Positions 33,744 through 42,051 of a stretch of DNA of 64,000 nucleotides are shown piece after piece. Position 1 is the stretch's first letter. Each line of letters starts with the position of its first letter. The stretch comes from Thalassotalea euphylliae (GTDB lineage Bacteria > Pseudomonadota > Gammaproteobacteria > Enterobacterales > Alteromonadaceae), in NCBI RefSeq assembly GCF_003390335.1, contig NZ_QUOU01000001.1, positions 2,666,001 to 2,730,000 of the forward strand, in the 5' to 3' direction. The notes beneath the pieces were generated by a model, which saw nothing but the letters and a program-made list of their open reading frames with translations, did not search any database and was not told the origin of the DNA. A program made the translations under genes and the position numbers.

Positions 33744-34156
33744 TAGCGGCTGCACTTGCAGGCGGTACACTTATTGGCATAAGCGCCGTATTAATGATGG
33801 CGCTTTTAGGGAGAATAGCAGGAATAAGTGGTGTTATTGGTCAGCTGCTAAACACTGATAAAAGCACAAAGAACAAGCTAATGACTAGCTGGCAGCTCTA
33901 TTTTATTTGTGGCTTGGCCTTAGGTGGATGGCTTTACAGCGAAATACATGGCGTTCGATTTGCCATTCGCGAAAATTTTTCAACCACGACCTTAATCATG
34001 TCGGGTTTACTTGTTGGTTTTGGGACGCGAATAGGCAATGGTTGTACTAGCGGCCATGGCGTGTGTGGTATTGCTCGCTTATCAAAGCGTTCTCTTGTCG
34101 CCACCTGCCTTTTTATGAGTAGCGCAATTGCTACCGTCTTCCTAACCAAACTTTAG
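33719..34156 (+). CDS. YeeE/YedE-family sulfur-compound transporter, first half
   Basis: This 145-residue membrane protein has about four hydrophobic helices (LIAAALAGGTLIGISAVLMMALL, LYFICGLALGGWLY, TTLIMSGLLVGFGT and a C-terminal ATCLFMSSAIATVF). It also has the family's cysteine motif GNGCTSGHGVCG. YeeE/YedE proteins import thiosulfate or related sulfur. Here the transporter is split into two short proteins, as in PmpA/PmpB pairs next to BigR-like regulators. It overlaps the rhodanese gene by 25 bp. Confidence 0.85.
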   Translation: MVEANNQLIAAALAGGTLIGISAVLMMALLGRIAGISGVIGQLLNTDKSTKNKLMTSWQLYFICGLALGGWLYSEIHGVRFAIRENFSTTTLIMSGLLVGFGTRIGNGCTSGHGVCGIARLSKRSLVATCLFMSSAIATVFLTKL

Positions 34157-34190
34157 TGATGACGCTAAGAAAAGAGAGGTAACAAATATA

Positions 34191-34589
34191 GTGAAACTCG
34201 TGTTAGCACTGCTCATCGGTACCTTGTTTGGGTTTGGCTTGTCACTCGCACAAATGACTAACCCTTTAGCCGTGATCGGTTTTTTAGATATCACTGGGAA
34301 TTGGGATTTTCGACTCGCACTTGTCATGTGCTCTGCTCTGTTGACGACGCTGGTAGGCTATCAATTCATCTTTGCAAAGCAAAGCGCGCCCCTATTCTCT
34401 GGAGCTTTTAAACTGCCAAGTAAAACCAATGTTGATTGGCAGCTAGTGATCGGCGCTGCTTTATTTGGTGTTGGCTGGGGACTCAGTGGTTATTGCCCGG
34501 GGCCTGCAATTGCGAGCATAAGTATAAACCCAAAGGAAAGCTTACTATTTATCACCGCGATGCTAGTTGGTATGAAACTCAAACTCTAA
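34191..34589 (+). CDS. YeeE/YedE-family sulfur-compound transporter, second half
   Basis: This 132-residue membrane protein starts at GTG after an AGAGAGG ribosome-binding region. It has helices at LVLALLIGTLFGFGLSLAQM, LALVMCSALLTTLVGYQFIF and LVIGAALFGVGWGLSGYCPG. The last contains the conserved GYCPGPA cysteine motif of this half. With the preceding protein it probably forms one sulfur-compound permease. It is the last gene of the arsR-rhodanese-YeeE-YeeE operon. Confidence 0.85.
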   Translation: MKLVLALLIGTLFGFGLSLAQMTNPLAVIGFLDITGNWDFRLALVMCSALLTTLVGYQFIFAKQSAPLFSGAFKLPSKTNVDWQLVIGAALFGVGWGLSGYCPGPAIASISINPKESLLFITAMLVGMKLKL

Positions 34590-34763
34590 TTTCAATAAAT
34601 ACTTGATCATTCTGTCTGGTTAAAACGCTCATTAACTTCGTTGTTATTTTTGAAATTAGAACAACTAGTTACCTGCAAATAGCGCCTTGCCTACATGGAT
34701 GTAGTTACTTAGGTTTTGCTGGGAGCATAAAACCTGTGTTTATGAACTTTTTTCCGGCACCAT

Positions 34764-34794
34764 AATTGATCAACTCATTAATTCAATTGGTATA
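34764..34794. repeat. Dispersed 29-bp repeat, right-end copy
   Basis: ATTGATCAACTCATTAATTC followed by AATTGGTATA matches 31139-31167 with few changes. Its last 13 bases are the exact inverse of 30903-30915. This looks like the right end of the same MITE-like family; a matching left end is not clear here. Confidence 0.5.
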
Positions 34795-34811
34795 ACCTAA
34801 ATTTGAGACGT

Positions 34812-34840
34812 AAAAAAAGCGAGCCTAAGCTCGCTTTTTT
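34812..34840. terminator. Bidirectional rho-independent terminator
   Basis: AAAAAAGCGAGC and GCTCGCTTTTTT pair around CTAA. The stem has A and T runs on both sides, so it can end both the YeeE operon and the leftward DUF3718 gene. Confidence 0.9.
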
Positions 34841-34859
34841 CAAAATTCTTCTCGACGAA

Positions 34860-35207
34860 TTAGCCGTTTACACGCTTGTTAGCGGCTTGAGCTAAGGTTG
34901 CATCAGTAATCGATGCTAGCGAGCTTCTTACTTTCGCTTTTGGAAGTTTGCTGATCATCAATGAGCCAGTTTTTACAGCGCTTTTTGATGAAGCAAATGC
35001 CAATAAGTTTTGGCCGTTACATTGAACACCGTCAAATACAGAGCGGATTTTTAAGTTATTGCTTTTTAAGAACGAACGCAGGCGCTTTTTGTCGTCAGCT
35101 GAAACGTATTCACATAGGCTTTGCGCTAAGTTATTAGCGTTTGCCGCAGGAGCAACAGATACAGATGAGATTAACGCGATTGCTGGAACTAGCAATAATT
35201 TTTTCAT
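34860..35207 (-). CDS. DUF3718-type small exported protein
   Basis: This 115-residue protein has a clear signal peptide (MKKLLLVPAIALISSVSVAP, cleaved after ANA or nearby). Its mature domain contains LCEYVSADDKKRLRSFLKSNNLKIRSVFDGVQCNG. The two cysteines (LCEYV and VQCNG) could form a disulfide. This fits DUF3718, a periplasmic family of unknown function common in Shewanella and Colwellia relatives. It is transcribed alone and ends in a strong terminator. Confidence 0.8.
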   Translation of the reverse strand: MKKLLLVPAIALISSVSVAPAANANNLAQSLCEYVSADDKKRLRSFLKSNNLKIRSVFDGVQCNGQNLLAFASSKSAVKTGSLMISKLPKAKVRSSLASITDATLAQAANKRVNG

Positions 35208-35564
35208 GAGTTAAAACCCTTACACAACAAGTCAAAAAATAAAAAGTAAAGTACATACTTGAAACGCGCATAAGGTCCCTGCTGCAGTAGGTAGCCTCGC
35301 TATCATAGTAAGTGCAATTTGCATTACCTTAGACCGAAAGCTTTGCGTAATACCTTTTCAGATACCTTGCCGTTTCTTGCGCCGCGAATTATACAGACTA
35401 AGAAGTTGTAAACAAGTGCATTTTTTAAACATCTTGTTCAACCAGCGCACACTTTCAGCACCAGCTCAAGGTTGTTTTTTAACCAATCTGTTGATTTTAT
35501 TGGCAATGCAGTGCTCGTTCAGGTGTGATAAAATTTTTAAATTATTTTTTAGATTTTTACTATC
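35208..35564. other. Gene-free divergent region
   Basis: I see no gene in these 357 bp between the DUF3718 gene and the S4-domain gene. An imperfect inverted repeat (GTAAGTGCAA then TTGCATTAC) lies at 35308-35328 and may be an operator or hairpin. The region must contain the two divergent promoters. Confidence 0.4.
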
Positions 35565-36116
35565 ATGACCAATGTATACCTTGTAGAGATAGATCAGCAG
35601 CCAATTGAACTCTATAAATTACTCAAAATTGCAGACTTAGTGTCAGGTGGTGGCGAAGCCAAGTTACTTATAGCCGAAGGTTATGTGCTACTAAATAACG
35701 AGATTGAGCTGCAAAAGCGTAAAAAAGTCTACGATGGAGATTTTATCCAATTAGGTGACAATATTATCGAAGTACAATTTGTTCCGGCTTCTAATCATGA
35801 ACTTGAACCAGCCTTAGCAACATCATTCGAAAGCACTCACGAAAATAGCAAAGCGAATAAACTACGCACGGAATCAGCAAGTGATAATCCAGCGGCTCCG
35901 TCACCACGTCTCGCCAACAAGCAAAGTGCCAACAAATCTAGTCACAAAACTGCAGAAGGCAGCAATAAAACTCAACACAAGGCGACTGCGAGCAGTAATA
36001 GCACAAAGCGAAAAAATGCGTCAGGAAAGCCTAAGGGTAAGCACAGAGATAAACCCCAAGGTAACTCGCAGTCACCAGCTCACAATTCAGGAAAACGACG
36101 CGCTATCTCGTTTTAA
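35565..36116 (+). CDS. S4-domain RNA-binding protein (YbcJ-like) with long low-complexity tail
   Basis: The first 70 or so residues form an S4-type RNA-binding domain like E. coli YbcJ (LYKLLKIADLVSGGGEAKLLIAEGYVLLNNE, then KKVYDGDFIQLGDNIIEVQF). The remaining 110 residues are a disordered tail rich in Ser, Asn, Lys, Ala and Gln (NKQSANKSSHKTAEGSNKT and similar). YbcJ itself is only about 70 residues, so the tail is an extension. The domain suggests structured RNA binding, perhaps on ribosomes; the tail may add nonspecific RNA contacts. Function is unproven. Confidence 0.8.
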   Translation: MTNVYLVEIDQQPIELYKLLKIADLVSGGGEAKLLIAEGYVLLNNEIELQKRKKVYDGDFIQLGDNIIEVQFVPASNHELEPALATSFESTHENSKANKLRTESASDNPAAPSPRLANKQSANKSSHKTAEGSNKTQHKATASSNSTKRKNASGKPKGKHRDKPQGNSQSPAHNSGKRRAISF

Positions 36117-36189
36117 CGCGTCGCTTTGCTCACCAAGGATAGGAATCACCAAAGCTATCAGGCAATAGGCGACAAAGCGCTTGATGTGG

Positions 36190-36675
36190 TTATTTGAGCT
36201 TTTTCTCCCAAAACTCTGCCTTACCCATCGCTGGATCTAACTCATAACCGGTAAAACCAAATTTTTCATAGGCATTCATCGCTACTTTATTGCCAGAGAG
36301 TACTTCCAGCGTCACCTTGCTACAGCCCTTTTCTCTGGCCAGCTCCTCGACAGCATTAAGCAATTGTTGGCTTAACCCTAAACCACGAAAGTCACCGATC
36401 ACCGCCATATCGTGAATATTCAGGATAGGTTTACAGGCGAAAGTCGAAAAGCTCTCGATGCAATTGGCTAAACCCACTGGCTTGCCATCCACATAAGCGA
36501 TCAAGCTGGTCATAAATGAGCGTTTTTGTAATTCACTTGCCAAGTGCTTTTTCGTTTCTGGCGAAAGCGACTCACCACCGCCCATGGGATCTTGGGCGTA
36601 GCTATCTAATATAGTGATCAAATCTGCCATTTGTTGTGCGTTGTGGTAGTCAACTTTCTTAATGTCGATTGTCAT
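36190..36675 (-). CDS. GNAT-family N-acetyltransferase
   Basis: This 161-residue acetyltransferase has the GNAT core. A beta strand ILNIHDMAVIGDFRGLGLSQQLL supplies the acetyl-CoA pyrophosphate loop (RGLGLS). KVTLEVLSGNKVAMNAYEKFGFTGYE follows, the usual motif B ending. The substrate is unknown. It is transcribed alone, 239 bp downstream of fghA on the same strand. Confidence 0.85.
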   Translation of the reverse strand: MTIDIKKVDYHNAQQMADLITILDSYAQDPMGGGESLSPETKKHLASELQKRSFMTSLIAYVDGKPVGLANCIESFSTFACKPILNIHDMAVIGDFRGLGLSQQLLNAVEELAREKGCSKVTLEVLSGNKVAMNAYEKFGFTGYELDPAMGKAEFWEKKLK

Positions 36676-36712
36676 AATGACCCTCTTATAGAAATTTTAA
36701 TCGTAGGGAGTC

Positions 36713-36809
36713 GAATTTCATCACCAGAAAAATTTCGCCATAAGGTTAAAACCCTGCCCTAATATTCAACTTTTGTCACCTTATTCATAAGGTTGAATAT
36801 ACGAAATTC
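36713..36809. repeat. Nested palindromic element between fghA and the GNAT gene
   Basis: GAATTTC (36713-36719) and GAAATTC (36803-36809) bracket a second inverted pair, ATATTCAAC (36762-36770) and GTTGAATAT (36792-36800). That pair encloses the hairpin CCTTAT-TC-ATAAGG. This resembles small intergenic palindromes. No second copy was found in the window. Confidence 0.4.
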
Positions 36810-36865
36810 AAGTCTCTAAACTTCTGCCAAGCTTTTGATATTTATTAACCTTTCATATAAGCATA

Positions 36866-36884
36866 TAAGGGCATCAAGCCCTTA
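36866..36884 (-). terminator. Weak terminator-like hairpin after fghA
   Basis: TAAGGGC and GCCCTTA pair around a 5-nt loop, 31 bp downstream of the fghA stop. The following T-tract on the minus strand is poor, so termination is uncertain. Confidence 0.4.
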
Positions 36885-36914
36885 CCTATTGCTAATGGCT
36901 TGGTAATTAAAGCA

Positions 36915-37754
36915 TTAAACAGACATTAAATACTTGGCATGGAAGTCTAAGTGTTTATCAATAAAGCTGGCGATAAAGTAATAGCTGTGATTATAGCCAG
37001 GCTGCATTCTCAGGGTTAGATCTGAACCATGTTGTTCCGCCGCTGCCATTAGCGCTTCCGGCATTAACTGTTCGGTGAGAAATTGATCGGCATCACCTTG
37101 ATCCACCAACATAGGTAAATCTGCTTTACCTTGCGCGAGCAAGTAGCTGGCATCATAGTCTTGCCAAGTTAATTTATCGCTACCTAAGTAAGCAGCAAAC
37201 GCTTTTTGACCCCAAGGGCAGCGCATTGGGTTGGCAATTGGGCTAAACGCCGAAATTGCGCGATACGCCGCTTGGTTCTTTAACCCTATGGTAAGCGCAC
37301 CGTGGCCGCCCATACTGTGGCCAGCAATAGATTTTACTGATGACACTGGGAAATTGGCTTCGATTAACGCTGGTAGCTCTTGGGTAATGTAATCATACAT
37401 TTGGTAATGCTCAGACCAAGGAGCCTGCGTTGCATTGAGATAAAAACCAGCGCCCTGCCCCAAATCATAACCTTCATCATTCGCCACAAGTTCACCGCGT
37501 GGGCTGGTATCAGGCGCAACAATCGCGATACCTAGTTCGGCGGCTTTGCGAAATGCACCTGCTTTGTGCATAAAGTTTTCATCGGTGCAGGTAAGGCCTG
37601 ACAGCCAATAAAGCACAGGCACAGGATGACTGGCATTAGCTTGTGGTGGCAGGTAGATAGTAAAACGCATGTTGCAGTTCAGGCTTTTAGAGTTGTGGGT
37701 ATATTGTTTTTGCCAACCATTAAAGACTTTGTTTTGGCTAATATTTTCTATCAT
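36915..37754 (-). CDS. fghA: S-formylglutathione hydrolase
   Basis: This enzyme hydrolyses S-formylglutathione to formate and glutathione, the second step of glutathione-dependent formaldehyde detoxification. The 279-residue esterase-D-type hydrolase has VLYWLSGLTCTDENFMHKAG near residue 48. The nucleophile elbow is SIAGHSMGGHGAL near 148, and the later D and H lie in LVDQGDADQFL and PGYNHSYYFIASFI. It follows frmA on the same strand with a 119-bp gap holding a hairpin. Confidence 0.95.
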   Translation of the reverse strand: MIENISQNKVFNGWQKQYTHNSKSLNCNMRFTIYLPPQANASHPVPVLYWLSGLTCTDENFMHKAGAFRKAAELGIAIVAPDTSPRGELVANDEGYDLGQGAGFYLNATQAPWSEHYQMYDYITQELPALIEANFPVSSVKSIAGHSMGGHGALTIGLKNQAAYRAISAFSPIANPMRCPWGQKAFAAYLGSDKLTWQDYDASYLLAQGKADLPMLVDQGDADQFLTEQLMPEALMAAAEQHGSDLTLRMQPGYNHSYYFIASFIDKHLDFHAKYLMSV

Positions 37755-37782
37755 TTGGGCGTTCTACATTTCATCTAATAAG

Positions 37783-37823
37783 GAAAAGCTCAGGTGCTAA
37801 TCAATAACACCTGAGCTTTTTAA
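37783..37823. terminator. Intergenic hairpin between frmA and fghA
   Basis: AAAAGCTCAGGTG and CACCTGAGCTTTT form a perfect 13-bp stem. It could partly terminate frmA transcripts or stabilise them before fghA; the minus-strand T-run is only four bases. Confidence 0.65.
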
Positions 37824-37873
37824 ATCATTTTTTTAATCAACGTTGTGAGTAAATTTTATAAAAAAATTCATCA

Positions 37874-39016
37874 CTACATATGAATCACTGAGCGAATACT
37901 CTTACCTTCATGCATTAAATCAAAGGCATGGTTTACTTCGTCAAGGCCCATGGTATGGGTAATAAATTCTTGCAAACCAAATTCGCCAGCCATATAACGT
38001 TCAACAATTTCAGGCAGTTCAGAACGACCTTTTACGCCACCAAAAGCTGTACCGCGCCATACGCGACCTGTCACTAATTGGAACGGACGGGTTGAGATTT
38101 CTTGACCTGCACCAGCCACACCAATAATTACTGACTCACCCCAGCCCTTGTGGCAGCACTCTAATGCTTGGCGCATCACGTTAACATTCCCAATACATTC
38201 AAATGAGTAATCAACACCGCCATCAGTCATTTCAATGATCACTTCTTGAATTGGCTTGTCAAACTCTTGCGGGTTAATCACATCAGTTGCGCCTAGCTGT
38301 TTCGCCAGCTCGAATTTACTGTCGTTAATATCAACACCAATAATACGGCTCGCGCCAGCCATACGAGCGCCGATAATGGCTGATAGACCAATACCACCTA
38401 AACCAAAAATAGCAACGGTATCACCTTGTTCCACTTTCGCTGTGTTAAGCACCGCGCCCATGCCAGTAGTGACCCCACAGCCGAGCAAACAAACTTCTTC
38501 TAGTGGCGCTGCTTTATTCACTTTGGCTAATGAAATTTCTGGCAGTACCGTGTATTCAGAAAAGGTTGAGCAGCCCATGTAATGGAAAATGGGCTCGCCA
38601 TCTTTATAAAAACGAGTCGTACCGTCTGGCATTAAGCCTTTACCTTGAGTTTCGCGCACCGCTTGGCACAAGTTGGTTTTCCCTGATTTACAGAACTTAC
38701 ATTCACGACATTCCGCAGTGTAAAGTGGAATAACATGATCGCCGACTTCAACGCTAGTGACACCTTCGCCAACCATTTCAACGATACCACCACCTTCATG
38801 GCCTAAGATTGACGGAAAAATACCTTCAGGATCTTCACCCGACAGCGTAAAGGCATCAGTATGACAAACGCCTGTCGCGACAATGCGCACTAATACTTCG
38901 CCAGCTTTGGGCAGCTGTACGTCCACCTCTTCCATTTTCAATGGCTCGCCCGCAGCCCATGCAACCGCAGCTTTTGATTTGATAAATTCTTGTCCAGGCT
39001 TGAGTTCAAGTGCCAT
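37874..39016 (-). CDS. frmA: S-(hydroxymethyl)glutathione dehydrogenase / class III alcohol dehydrogenase
   Basis: This zinc enzyme oxidises S-hydroxymethylglutathione, formed from formaldehyde and glutathione, to S-formylglutathione using NAD. The 380-residue protein has the catalytic zinc ligands in ATGVCHTDAFTLSG and GHEGGGIVE. The structural zinc cysteines are in CRECKFCKSGKTNLC, and the Rossmann motif is FGLGGIGLSAI. It forms a detoxification pair with fghA. A LysR-type gene is divergent, and a 15-bp palindrome in the gap makes regulation by that protein likely. Confidence 0.96.
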   Translation of the reverse strand: MALELKPGQEFIKSKAAVAWAAGEPLKMEEVDVQLPKAGEVLVRIVATGVCHTDAFTLSGEDPEGIFPSILGHEGGGIVEMVGEGVTSVEVGDHVIPLYTAECRECKFCKSGKTNLCQAVRETQGKGLMPDGTTRFYKDGEPIFHYMGCSTFSEYTVLPEISLAKVNKAAPLEEVCLLGCGVTTGMGAVLNTAKVEQGDTVAIFGLGGIGLSAIIGARMAGASRIIGVDINDSKFELAKQLGATDVINPQEFDKPIQEVIIEMTDGGVDYSFECIGNVNVMRQALECCHKGWGESVIIGVAGAGQEISTRPFQLVTGRVWRGTAFGGVKGRSELPEIVERYMAGEFGLQEFITHTMGLDEVNHAFDLMHEGKSIRSVIHM

Positions 39017-39151
39017 AGAGGTTTCCTTTTAACGATAATGAATAGGTACCAGCGTTTGCTACTTCGACGCGACATAAATGAACATAAATAAACAAAGCAG
39101 CGATAGAGAAGCTGGTTAGGCATATGTTTTACATTATAGCTATTTCTTAAC

Positions 39152-39166
39152 TAGTGATAATCACTA
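39152..39166. promoter_or_regulatory. Palindrome in the frmA-lysR divergent gap, candidate operator
   Basis: TAGTGAT-A-ATCACTA is a perfect inverted repeat around one base, 136 bp from the frmA ATG and 87 bp from the LysR ATG. Size and symmetry fit a LysR-type binding site. Confidence 0.55.
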
Positions 39167-39252
39167 TAAATAGCAATTTATTTTTACGTATTTGTAATAA
39201 TAAATTAGAATTTCGTTTATTTGATTTATTTAGCTGAGGCAATGAAAGTTTT

Positions 39253-40125
39253 ATGGCAAATTGGGAAGGAGTCAGCGAGTTTGTCGCAGTCGCAGAAAGC
39301 ACAAGTTTTACCGTTGCAGCTGCGAAACTCTCAACCTCTGTTGCACAAGTGAGTCGCCGCGTTGCTGCACTTGAAGAGCGATTAGCGGTAAAACTGCTGC
39401 ATAGAACCACACGTAAGGTAACCCTTAGCGAAGCTGGTCAAATTTATTTTCAGCAGTGTAAGCATTTAGTTGAGGGGCTAGAAGTTGCCGAGTTGGCAGT
39501 CACACAAATGCAAGCCACGCCCAAAGGCTTAGTCAAGGTGACCGCCCCAGTTACTTATGGCGAGCAGCACTTGGCACCATTAATTAATCAATTTCTCGCC
39601 CGTTACCCGCAAGTAAATATTGATCTTAACCTCACTAATCAACAACTAGATTTACTGGAAGCAGGGATGGATTTAGCGGTGCGTTTAGGCCGGCTTAGCG
39701 ATTCCAGTATGATTGCTAAACGCCTCGCCGCTCGTCAGCTTTATGTGTGTGCCAGTAAAAACTACCTTGAGCGCCATGGTGAACCCCATAGTTTATCTGA
39801 GCTAGCACACCATCAATGTTTGGTAGGCTCAGTTGGGCATTGGCGCTTTCAGGAAAACGGCAGGGAAAAATCGATTCGCGTTACTGGCCGGCTAAAATGC
39901 AACAGTGGTAATGCCCTACTTGATGCGGCCAAACAAGGACTTGGGCTAGTGCAACTGCCTGATTACTATGTACAAGACGCGCTAAAATCCGGGGAATTAA
40001 TTGAAGTGTTAAGCCTATATCGCGACGATCAAGAAGGTATTTGGGCACTTTTCCCAAAAAATCGCAACTTGTCCCCCAAAGTCAGGTTGCTCGTAGATTT
40101 TCTGGCAGAAGCTTTGGCTCAGTAA
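39253..40125 (+). CDS. LysR-family transcriptional regulator
   Basis: This 290-residue protein has the N-terminal winged-helix domain (FVAVAESTSFTVAAAKLSTSVAQVSRRVAALEERLAVKLLHRTTRKVTLSEAG). It is followed by a periplasmic-binding-protein-like effector domain (GLVKVTAPVTYGEQHLAPLI and onward). It is close to the AaeR/DsdC-like branch commonly found divergent from frmA in Gammaproteobacteria. It probably controls frmA-fghA; the inducer (formaldehyde adduct or other) is not readable from sequence. Confidence 0.92.
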   Translation: MANWEGVSEFVAVAESTSFTVAAAKLSTSVAQVSRRVAALEERLAVKLLHRTTRKVTLSEAGQIYFQQCKHLVEGLEVAELAVTQMQATPKGLVKVTAPVTYGEQHLAPLINQFLARYPQVNIDLNLTNQQLDLLEAGMDLAVRLGRLSDSSMIAKRLAARQLYVCASKNYLERHGEPHSLSELAHHQCLVGSVGHWRFQENGREKSIRVTGRLKCNSGNALLDAAKQGLGLVQLPDYYVQDALKSGELIEVLSLYRDDQEGIWALFPKNRNLSPKVRLLVDFLAEALAQ

Positions 40126-40203
40126 CGAATAAAGGGTAGCTTTTGATCGCCACTGTACGCCGTGTTTATGGTAAGACGCGCGGGTCATGGTAGAACGCAA
40201 TTA

Positions 40204-41037
40204 TCACGCTTGAACAGTAATCATTCCTTCCAAATAGGGCACCGCTTTACCCGCAATGATCACCCGCTCGCCAATCACCTTGCAACTTAGCAAACCGCCA
40301 CGCTTTGACGCTTGATAGGCAGTAAGTTTTGTTTTACCAAGCTGCTCAGCCCAAAAAGGCGCAAGTGCGGTGTGAATGGAGCCAGTCACCGGATCTTCAT
40401 TCCCACCATTGGCAGGCCAAAAATAGCGAGAAATAAAATCATAACCCGACTTGGGATTCGCGGCCTTTGCGGTAACGACTACATCATAAGGTGCGAGTTG
40501 CTTGATTAATGCCGAATCTTGCTTGACCGCGTTAACTTCCTCTTCGCTCTGATAGACAGCAATATACGCTTGTTCGTTTTTCAGCACTCGTTTGGGTTGA
40601 ATAGACAAGCCATTGAGCAAACACGCTGGTACATCAACAACAGGTGAAGGTTTACGGTTGGGAAAGTCCATCTCAATCTCACCCGTAGGGTTTTGTTTAA
40701 TGAGCATCTTGCCAACGGCTGGCGCAGCTACTGAACACTCAGATAAATTAGGATGTTTCGCAAATATCACCCAAGCTGACGCTAACGTTGCATGACCACA
40801 AAAATCAATTTCCATTAACGGTGAAAACCAGCGAATATCGTAGTGAGCATGTTCACTTGTAGAGTGAGAGCTCGAATTTTTCGGCACGAGAAAAGCGGTT
40901 TCAGATAAATTATTTTCAGTGGCAATTGACTGCATTAACGCAGCAGGTAACCAAGTATCGGTAATCACAACGGCCGCCGAGTTACCGCCAAACTGCTTTT
41001 CAGTAAATGCATCGACAATATTTACGGTTAATTCCAT
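40204..41037 (-). CDS. PhzF-family isomerase
   Basis: This 277-residue protein of the PhzF/diaminopimelate-epimerase fold has FTEKQFGGNSAAVVI, then the catalytic glutamate in TENNLSETAFLVP, IDFCGHATLASAWV, and ENEDPVTGSIHTALAPFW (GGNEDPVTGS). Most relatives outside phenazine clusters have unknown substrates. It lies with small enzymes of similar obscurity (tautomerase-like, HIT) on the same strand. Confidence 0.88.
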   Translation of the reverse strand: MELTVNIVDAFTEKQFGGNSAAVVITDTWLPAALMQSIATENNLSETAFLVPKNSSSHSTSEHAHYDIRWFSPLMEIDFCGHATLASAWVIFAKHPNLSECSVAAPAVGKMLIKQNPTGEIEMDFPNRKPSPVVDVPACLLNGLSIQPKRVLKNEQAYIAVYQSEEEVNAVKQDSALIKQLAPYDVVVTAKAANPKSGYDFISRYFWPANGGNEDPVTGSIHTALAPFWAEQLGKTKLTAYQASKRGGLLSCKVIGERVIIAGKAVPYLEGMITVQA

Positions 41038-41076
41038 TCGCAGCTTCCTTAATTGTGCTCTTGGTTTTTAAGAATG

Positions 41077-41463
41077 TTAAACTTCTACTTTATAATTGAG
41101 ATCACGTACTTCATCGCCCGTCATTCCGCGAAATCCCCATTGATACGGTGCTTGCTCTTTGATGGTTATTTCAATATCGATTGGGGCAATATTTAGCTTG
41201 GTTTCCAACAAGAGAAATAATGTCTTGATTAATCGCTTTTGTGTCTCTGGTTGTCGTCCCGACATCATATTAATTTCAATAACAGTGTAAGCATCACTGC
41301 GGCCAGCAGGGTAATAGAAGTTTTCTTTAGCGAGCGGAAAAAAACGGTGAGCGCGTTTATCCTCCGGCATGCCCAGCACACTTTGCATACATTGATGAAT
41401 AATGTCTGAAAGCTCTGCCTTGATCGGATTCAACCGCTCTTTAATGCCATAAATAACAATCAT
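41077..41463 (-). CDS. Tautomerase-like family protein
   Basis: This 128-residue protein resembles the Tautomerase_2 family of the 4-OT superfamily (MIVIYGIKERLNPIKAELSDIIHQCM, then FFPLAKENFYYPAGRSDAYTVIEINMMSGR, GRQPETQKRLI). The usual catalytic N-terminal proline of 4-OT enzymes is absent: residue 2 is Ile. It may therefore use another mechanism or have a different role. It is 39 bp downstream of... no; it lies between the HIT gene (upstream) and the PhzF gene (downstream), all leftward, and may be co-transcribed with PhzF (39-bp gap). Confidence 0.7.
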   Translation of the reverse strand: MIVIYGIKERLNPIKAELSDIIHQCMQSVLGMPEDKRAHRFFPLAKENFYYPAGRSDAYTVIEINMMSGRQPETQKRLIKTLFLLLETKLNIAPIDIEITIKEQAPYQWGFRGMTGDEVRDLNYKVEV

Positions 41464-41537
41464 GCTCTGTGCCTAATGAAGCTAATATTGCTGTTGGGGG
41501 ATTACTGTGAGTAATTAAAGCCGATTTCGATGCTCGC

Positions 41538-41963
41538 TTACGCTAAAAAGCGTTTAATTTTATCGGCAATTTTGGTTAACTCTTGCGGATCACCCATTTC
41601 AACGGCATGCCCTTTAATGCCTGTCGCATTTAATATCGACCCCGGCAGAATATGAAAGTGGAAATGTGGCACCGTTTGCCCTACTTCTGCGCCGTTTAGT
41701 TGGAACAAGGTAAATCCCGTTACGCCCATTGCTTGCTCTACCGCCTTCCCCACCTTTTGCACGGTTTTCATACAGGCTAGCGATGCTTCATCCGATAATT
41801 CATGTACTGTAATTGCAGCCTCTTTGGGAATGACCAAGGTATGGCCTGGCATTTGCGGCATAATATCCATAAATGCCAATGTCTTATCGTCTTCATACAC
41901 TTTGATACATGGGGCTTCATCACGAAGAATTTTGGCGAAAATATTATTATTGTCGTAGCTCAT
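41538..41963 (-). CDS. HIT-family nucleotide hydrolase/transferase
   Basis: This 141-residue protein has the histidine triad HFHFHIL near residue 99, preceded by QLNGAEVGQTVP, and a start typical of Hint/HIT proteins (IFAKILRDEAPCIKVYEDDKTLAFMDIMP). HIT proteins cleave phosphoramidates or nucleotidyl bonds such as AMP-lysine or dinucleoside polyphosphates. Substrate choice here is unknown. It lies 74 bp upstream of the tautomerase-like gene. Confidence 0.92.
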   Translation of the reverse strand: MSYDNNNIFAKILRDEAPCIKVYEDDKTLAFMDIMPQMPGHTLVIPKEAAITVHELSDEASLACMKTVQKVGKAVEQAMGVTGFTLFQLNGAEVGQTVPHFHFHILPGSILNATGIKGHAVEMGDPQELTKIADKIKRFLA

Positions 41964-42051
41964 TGAAAGTTGCTCAGTTTGTCTTGGAATAATGATGTGT
42001 GATTTAGCCGTTTACAGTGAAACTTTACACTGTAATAACTAGCTTTCCCTG

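Noticed and set aside
35377..35568. 63-residue open frame between the DUF3718 and S4 genes
   Set aside because: It has no ribosome site or recognisable features and lies in the presumed promoter region.
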